A stretch of DNA of 58,709 nt from an uncultured Pseudomonadota bacterium. GTDB taxonomy: Bacteria; Pseudomonadota; Alphaproteobacteria; UBA9219. The stretch is from assembly GCA_903919315.1 (NCBI GenBank), contig CAIXHP010000068.1, forward strand, positions 1 through 58,709, given 5' to 3'. The notes under the pieces are model-generated. The model ran no database searches. It was not told the DNA's origin and saw only the letters and a program-made list of their open reading frames with translations. Position 1 is the first letter of the stretch. Each line of letters opens with the position of its first letter. Of this stretch, positions 55,885 to 58,709 are shown piece by piece. The position numbers and the translations under genes are program-made.

Positions 55885-57021
55885 TTAACGAACCTGAAAC
55901 TGCGGATGCACGACCGCACCGCCATGGGTCAGGGTAACGGCCTTGACGATTTCGTCGTCCCAGTTGATCGCCAGCTGCCCGCCCGTCTTGGCGGACAAAA
56001 GCGTCACATAGTTGAGAACATTCCGGGAATAGAGCGCGGAAGCGTCCACCGCCACGCGGCTGGGCACGTTGCAATAGCCGACGATCTTGACGCCATGCGC
56101 CTCGACCACCTTGCCCGCTTCGCTGAGCGCGCAATTGCCACCCTGCTCCACCGCCAAATCAACGACGACAGAACCCGGCTTCATGCTCCGCAGCATCTCT
56201 TCGGAAACCAAACGCGGCGCGGGACGACCGGGAATCAGGGCCGTGCAAATCACGATGTCTTGCTTCTTGATCGTCGCGGCGATCAGCTCCGCCTGCAAAC
56301 GCTGATACTCCGCGCTCATTTCCTTGGCATAGCCGCCCGCCGTCTCGGCCTTCTTCGTCTCCTCGTTCTCGACCATGACAAAGGTCGCGCCGAGGCTTTG
56401 CACCTGCTCCTTGGCCGCCGCCCGCACGTCCGTGGCGGAAACAATCGCGCCCAAGCGCCGCGCCGTCGCGATGGCTTGCAACCCGGCCACGCCCGCGCCC
56501 ATCACCAAAACACGCGCCGGAGCAATGGTCCCCGCCGCCGTCACCATCATGGGAAACGCCCGCCCGAACTGGTCGGCGGCATCCAAAACCGACTTATAGC
56601 CCGCCAGATTGGACTGGCTCGACAACACGTCCATCCCCTGCGCCCGCGAGATACGCGGCACCAGTTCCAGCGACATGGCTGTAACGTTATGGCTGGCATA
56701 GGCGGCAAGATCGTCGCGCGCGCTATAAGGATTAAGCAACCCAATCAGCACGGCCCCAGACTTCAAACCGCCCAACTCGTCGGCGCTCTCAGGCCGCTGG
56801 ACTTTCAGAACAATATCCGCATCCTGCACAGCCGCGCTCACCGAAGCCGCCATGGTCGCGCCTGCAGCCACGAACATCTCATCCGAAAAGGACGCAGCAA
56901 GCCCCGCCCCGGCCTCAACCGCCACGGCATAGCCGAGCGCGCAATACTTTTTGACCGCGTCCGGCGTGGCGGCAACGCGTTTCTCAAAAGGACGGCGCTC
57001 TTTCAGGACAGCAATCTTCAT
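55885..57021 (-). CDS. pntAA: NAD(P) transhydrogenase subunit alpha part 1 (NAD-binding)
   Basis: The 378-residue soluble subunit (domain I) binds NAD(H). KIAVLKERRPFEKRVAATPD at the start, SQSNLAGYKSVLDAA, VLVMGAGVAGLQAIATARRLGAIV (Rossmann) and VDLAVEQGGNCALSEAG are diagnostic and related to alanine dehydrogenase. It heads the leftward operon pntAA - small protein - pntAB - pntB. Confidence 0.95.
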   Translation of the reverse strand: MKIAVLKERRPFEKRVAATPDAVKKYCALGYAVAVEAGAGLAASFSDEMFVAAGATMAASVSAAVQDADIVLKVQRPESADELGGLKSGAVLIGLLNPYSARDDLAAYASHNVTAMSLELVPRISRAQGMDVLSSQSNLAGYKSVLDAADQFGRAFPMMVTAAGTIAPARVLVMGAGVAGLQAIATARRLGAIVSATDVRAAAKEQVQSLGATFVMVENEETKKAETAGGYAKEMSAEYQRLQAELIAATIKKQDIVICTALIPGRPAPRLVSEEMLRSMKPGSVVVDLAVEQGGNCALSEAGKVVEAHGVKIVGYCNVPSRVAVDASALYSRNVLNYVTLLSAKTGGQLAINWDDEIVKAVTLTHGGAVVHPQFQVR

Positions 57022-57113
57022 GGCAACCGAATGGGGAAAACGGAAAGGCGAGAATCAGACGTTATGACAGTCTGCATGATTCAGACACGCCTGTGAAGTG
57101 CGCGTTTTCAGAA

Positions 57114-58454
57114 TCAACCGCGCAGATCGTGCGCCGCCAATACTTTCGCCTGCCGCCGCGCCAGAGCCTTGACGTCGAAATCACGGATCAGCTCATGGAA
57201 CATACGATACCAATTGATCTCAGCACGCAAACGCAGAAACACTGAACCGAGTCCGATGGCCGCGCGATCCATAAAGACAAATTCGCGCGGCACCGTCACG
57301 CCGCCGATCTTGCGCAGCTCGGCATGCACCTTGTTGGCGGTTTCGCGGCCATAGAGGCCCGTGTTTGTTTCTTCGATAGGCCGCGTTTTGTCATCCAGCA
57401 ACGGCGCATAGATAAAGCCCGCCCAGATATTGAGGATATCAACCAGCGCCTTGCTGGGATTGGTAAAGCCCCACGCCTTGTAAGCCTCCACCGACAGCTC
57501 CGGTTTCTTCTCAAGCAGCGAGCGGTAGAGCGTAATCACGCCCTGCACCAGTTCCGGCCTAAACACGCGCACGCAACCAAAGTCGAGCAGATTGACGCTG
57601 TTGTCCTCGCGCACAGTATAATTGCCGAGATGCGGGTCGCCATGGATCACGCCATAGAAATAAAACGGCGTGTACCACGCGCGAAACATGTTGATGGCAA
57701 GCGCGTTGCGATCCTTCAGCGACCGCGCCTCCGCCACCTGCGCCAGCTTCGCGCCATCCAGCCACGTCATCGTCAGCAAGCGATCTGTGGAAAGCTGCGG
57801 CACAACCTCCGGCACATGCACACCCGGCACGTCCACAAGCATGGCGCGATAAAGGCCGATGTGTTTCGCCTCGCGGATATAGTCCAGTTCTTCGCGCAAT
57901 CGGTCGCCGATTTCCAACTGCACCTCTTTGGTCGAAACGGCGCGGTCATAGTGTTCGAAAACCGCCAGCGCCATCTTCAACTGCCGCAAATCCGCCTCGA
58001 CCGTCGAAACCATGTCGGGATACTGCAGCTTGCAAGCCAGCGTTCGCCCGTCCAGCCCCACCGCCCGATGCACCTGCCCCAACGAAGCCGCCGCCGCCGC
58101 CGTCGGCTCAAAGCTCTTGAATTTCTTTTGCCAGTCGGGGCCAAGCTCCGCCGCCATACGGCGCTTAACAAACGGCCAGCCCATCGACGGCGCATCGGCC
58201 TGCAGCTGCGCCAGTTCAAAGGCATATTCCTTGGGCACCGCGTCGGGAATGGTGGACAGAATCTGCGCCACCTTCATCAGCGGCCCCTTCAACCCGCCGA
58301 GCGCCACCCGCAACCGCTCCGCCTGTTTTTGGCGGTCAACCTCCACCCCCAGATAGCGCCCGCCCGCCATCCGAGCGCCCACGCCCGCCATGGCCGTCGA
58401 GACTTTGGCATAACGCGTGACGCGCTTGCGCAAACTGTTGGTTTCCTTGGCCAT
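57114..58454 (-). CDS. ABC1/AarF/UbiB-family kinase-like protein
   Basis: This 446-residue atypical kinase-like protein has KGPLMKVAQILS (KxGQ-type motif variant), AAAASLGQVHRAV (Ala-rich nucleotide loop), CKLQYPDM (Lys of the VAIK position), VIHGDPHLGNYTV (catalytic loop) and NLLDFGCVRVF (DFG). Members influence ubiquinone synthesis or lipid metabolism; which applies here is unknown, and the C-terminal membrane helices of UbiB proper are not evident. ATG 58454 follows GGGGAGGGG, a Shine-Dalgarno supplied by the flanking repeat. Confidence 0.88.
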   Translation of the reverse strand: MAKETNSLRKRVTRYAKVSTAMAGVGARMAGGRYLGVEVDRQKQAERLRVALGGLKGPLMKVAQILSTIPDAVPKEYAFELAQLQADAPSMGWPFVKRRMAAELGPDWQKKFKSFEPTAAAAASLGQVHRAVGLDGRTLACKLQYPDMVSTVEADLRQLKMALAVFEHYDRAVSTKEVQLEIGDRLREELDYIREAKHIGLYRAMLVDVPGVHVPEVVPQLSTDRLLTMTWLDGAKLAQVAEARSLKDRNALAINMFRAWYTPFYFYGVIHGDPHLGNYTVREDNSVNLLDFGCVRVFRPELVQGVITLYRSLLEKKPELSVEAYKAWGFTNPSKALVDILNIWAGFIYAPLLDDKTRPIEETNTGLYGRETANKVHAELRKIGGVTVPREFVFMDRAAIGLGSVFLRLRAEINWYRMFHELIRDFDVKALARRQAKVLAAHDLRG

Positions 58455-58460
58455 ACCCCT

Positions 58461-58709
58461 CCCCAAAAGCCCTCCCCCCTTGGGGGGAGGGTTGGGTGGG
58501 GGGTCATATCCCGCAGGTGCCAAACTTGCGACTCCCGACCAAACGGAACCCACCCCCCACCTAACCTCCCCCTCAAGGGGGGAGGAATTCCAATCACGCT
58601 TCCCCAACCGCCCGCAATCACCGCCCCAAAAGCCCTCCCCCCTGGGGGGGAGGGTTGGGGGGGGGGTCATGTCCCGTAGGTGCCAAACTTGCGACTCCCG
58701 ACCAAACGG
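58461..58709. repeat. G/C-rich palindromic repeat, about 163-bp period, continuing past the window
   Basis: An 86-bp block at 58461-58546 recurs at 58624-58709 with a few changes (ATATCCCGCAGG vs ATGTCCCGTAGG). Between them is an inverted partner of the G-run, CCCCTCAAGGGGGGAGG. Units with CCTCCCCC/GGGGGAGG cores are common intergenic palindromes in alphaproteobacteria. The array runs off the right edge, so its true size is unknown. No gene is seen in this stretch. Confidence 0.85.

Noticed and set aside
58461-58709. CRISPR array
   Set aside because: Only two units of 86 bp with a 163-bp period and palindromic G/C cores; no short regular spacers and no cas genes.

Overview
The window reads as chromosomal DNA of a high-GC alphaproteobacterium. 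The NAD(P) transhydrogenase is encoded as three subunits (PntAA, PntAB, PntB) in the Rhodospirillum style, trpG-trpD-trpC form a block, homoserine kinase is the choline-kinase-like type, and ClpS and an S24-type repressor resemble alphaproteobacterial forms. KdsB, a GT9 glycosyltransferase and MurE with a DNPR motif fit a Gram-negative cell with Kdo-containing LPS and meso-DAP peptidoglycan. I cannot place it below class. No tRNA, rRNA, CRISPR array, transposase or convincing factor-independent terminator was seen.

Left part (1-13.9 kb): a truncated S24/LexA-like repressor, a 47-residue Lys/Ala-rich protein, a histidine phosphatase with an altered second active-site motif, a DUF1284 protein, kdsB and clpB all run leftward. 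A short orphan stretch follows (5.85-6.93 kb: a small secreted Cys-rich protein and two unknowns). Next is a leftward three-gene set resembling a gtr surface-glycosylation cassette (GT-C-like membrane protein, GtrB-like GT2, GtrA-like flippase), then a lipoprotein. A DUF2786-like coiled-coil protein, purA, a YchJ/SEC-C protein and a YkgJ-like cysteine-cluster protein run rightward.

Middle (14-37 kb): a rightward run holds a DUF2157 membrane protein, an internally duplicated GDYXXLXY protein, a tail-anchored pseudokinase, a small membrane protein and clpS. After it come a leftward ABC-2 exporter (two permeases and an ATPase), alaS, a ScsB/DsbD-like reductase, a peroxiredoxin, rnhA-thrB, a GT9 heptosyltransferase-like gene and a class A PBP. 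A DevCAB-type exporter operon follows whose ATPase gene is broken by a one-base frameshift. Then come hisS and an orphan family-3 solute-binding protein.

Accessory island (37.4-40.4 kb): three related exported proteins are built from two modules. Gene 1 is an N-module plus ankyrin, gene 2 is an N-module plus ankyrin plus a C-module, and gene 3 is the C-module alone.

Right part (40.5-58.7 kb): a division and cell wall (dcw) cluster starts with four NCCCA repeats at exact 10-bp spacing, which match the known MraZ operator, and runs mraZ-rsmH-ftsL-ftsI-murE-fosX-murF-mraY-ftsW-murG. A FosX-type fosfomycin hydrolase gene is inserted between murE and murF, overlapping murE by 4 bp. murD is missing from its usual place, and a 131-bp palindromic repeat separates murF from mraY. 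After murG the dcw order ends and trpGDC follows. Convergent to trpC lies the pnt operon, with an extra small membrane-protein gene, and an ABC1/UbiB-family kinase whose upstream region is a G/C-rich repeat that runs off the window.
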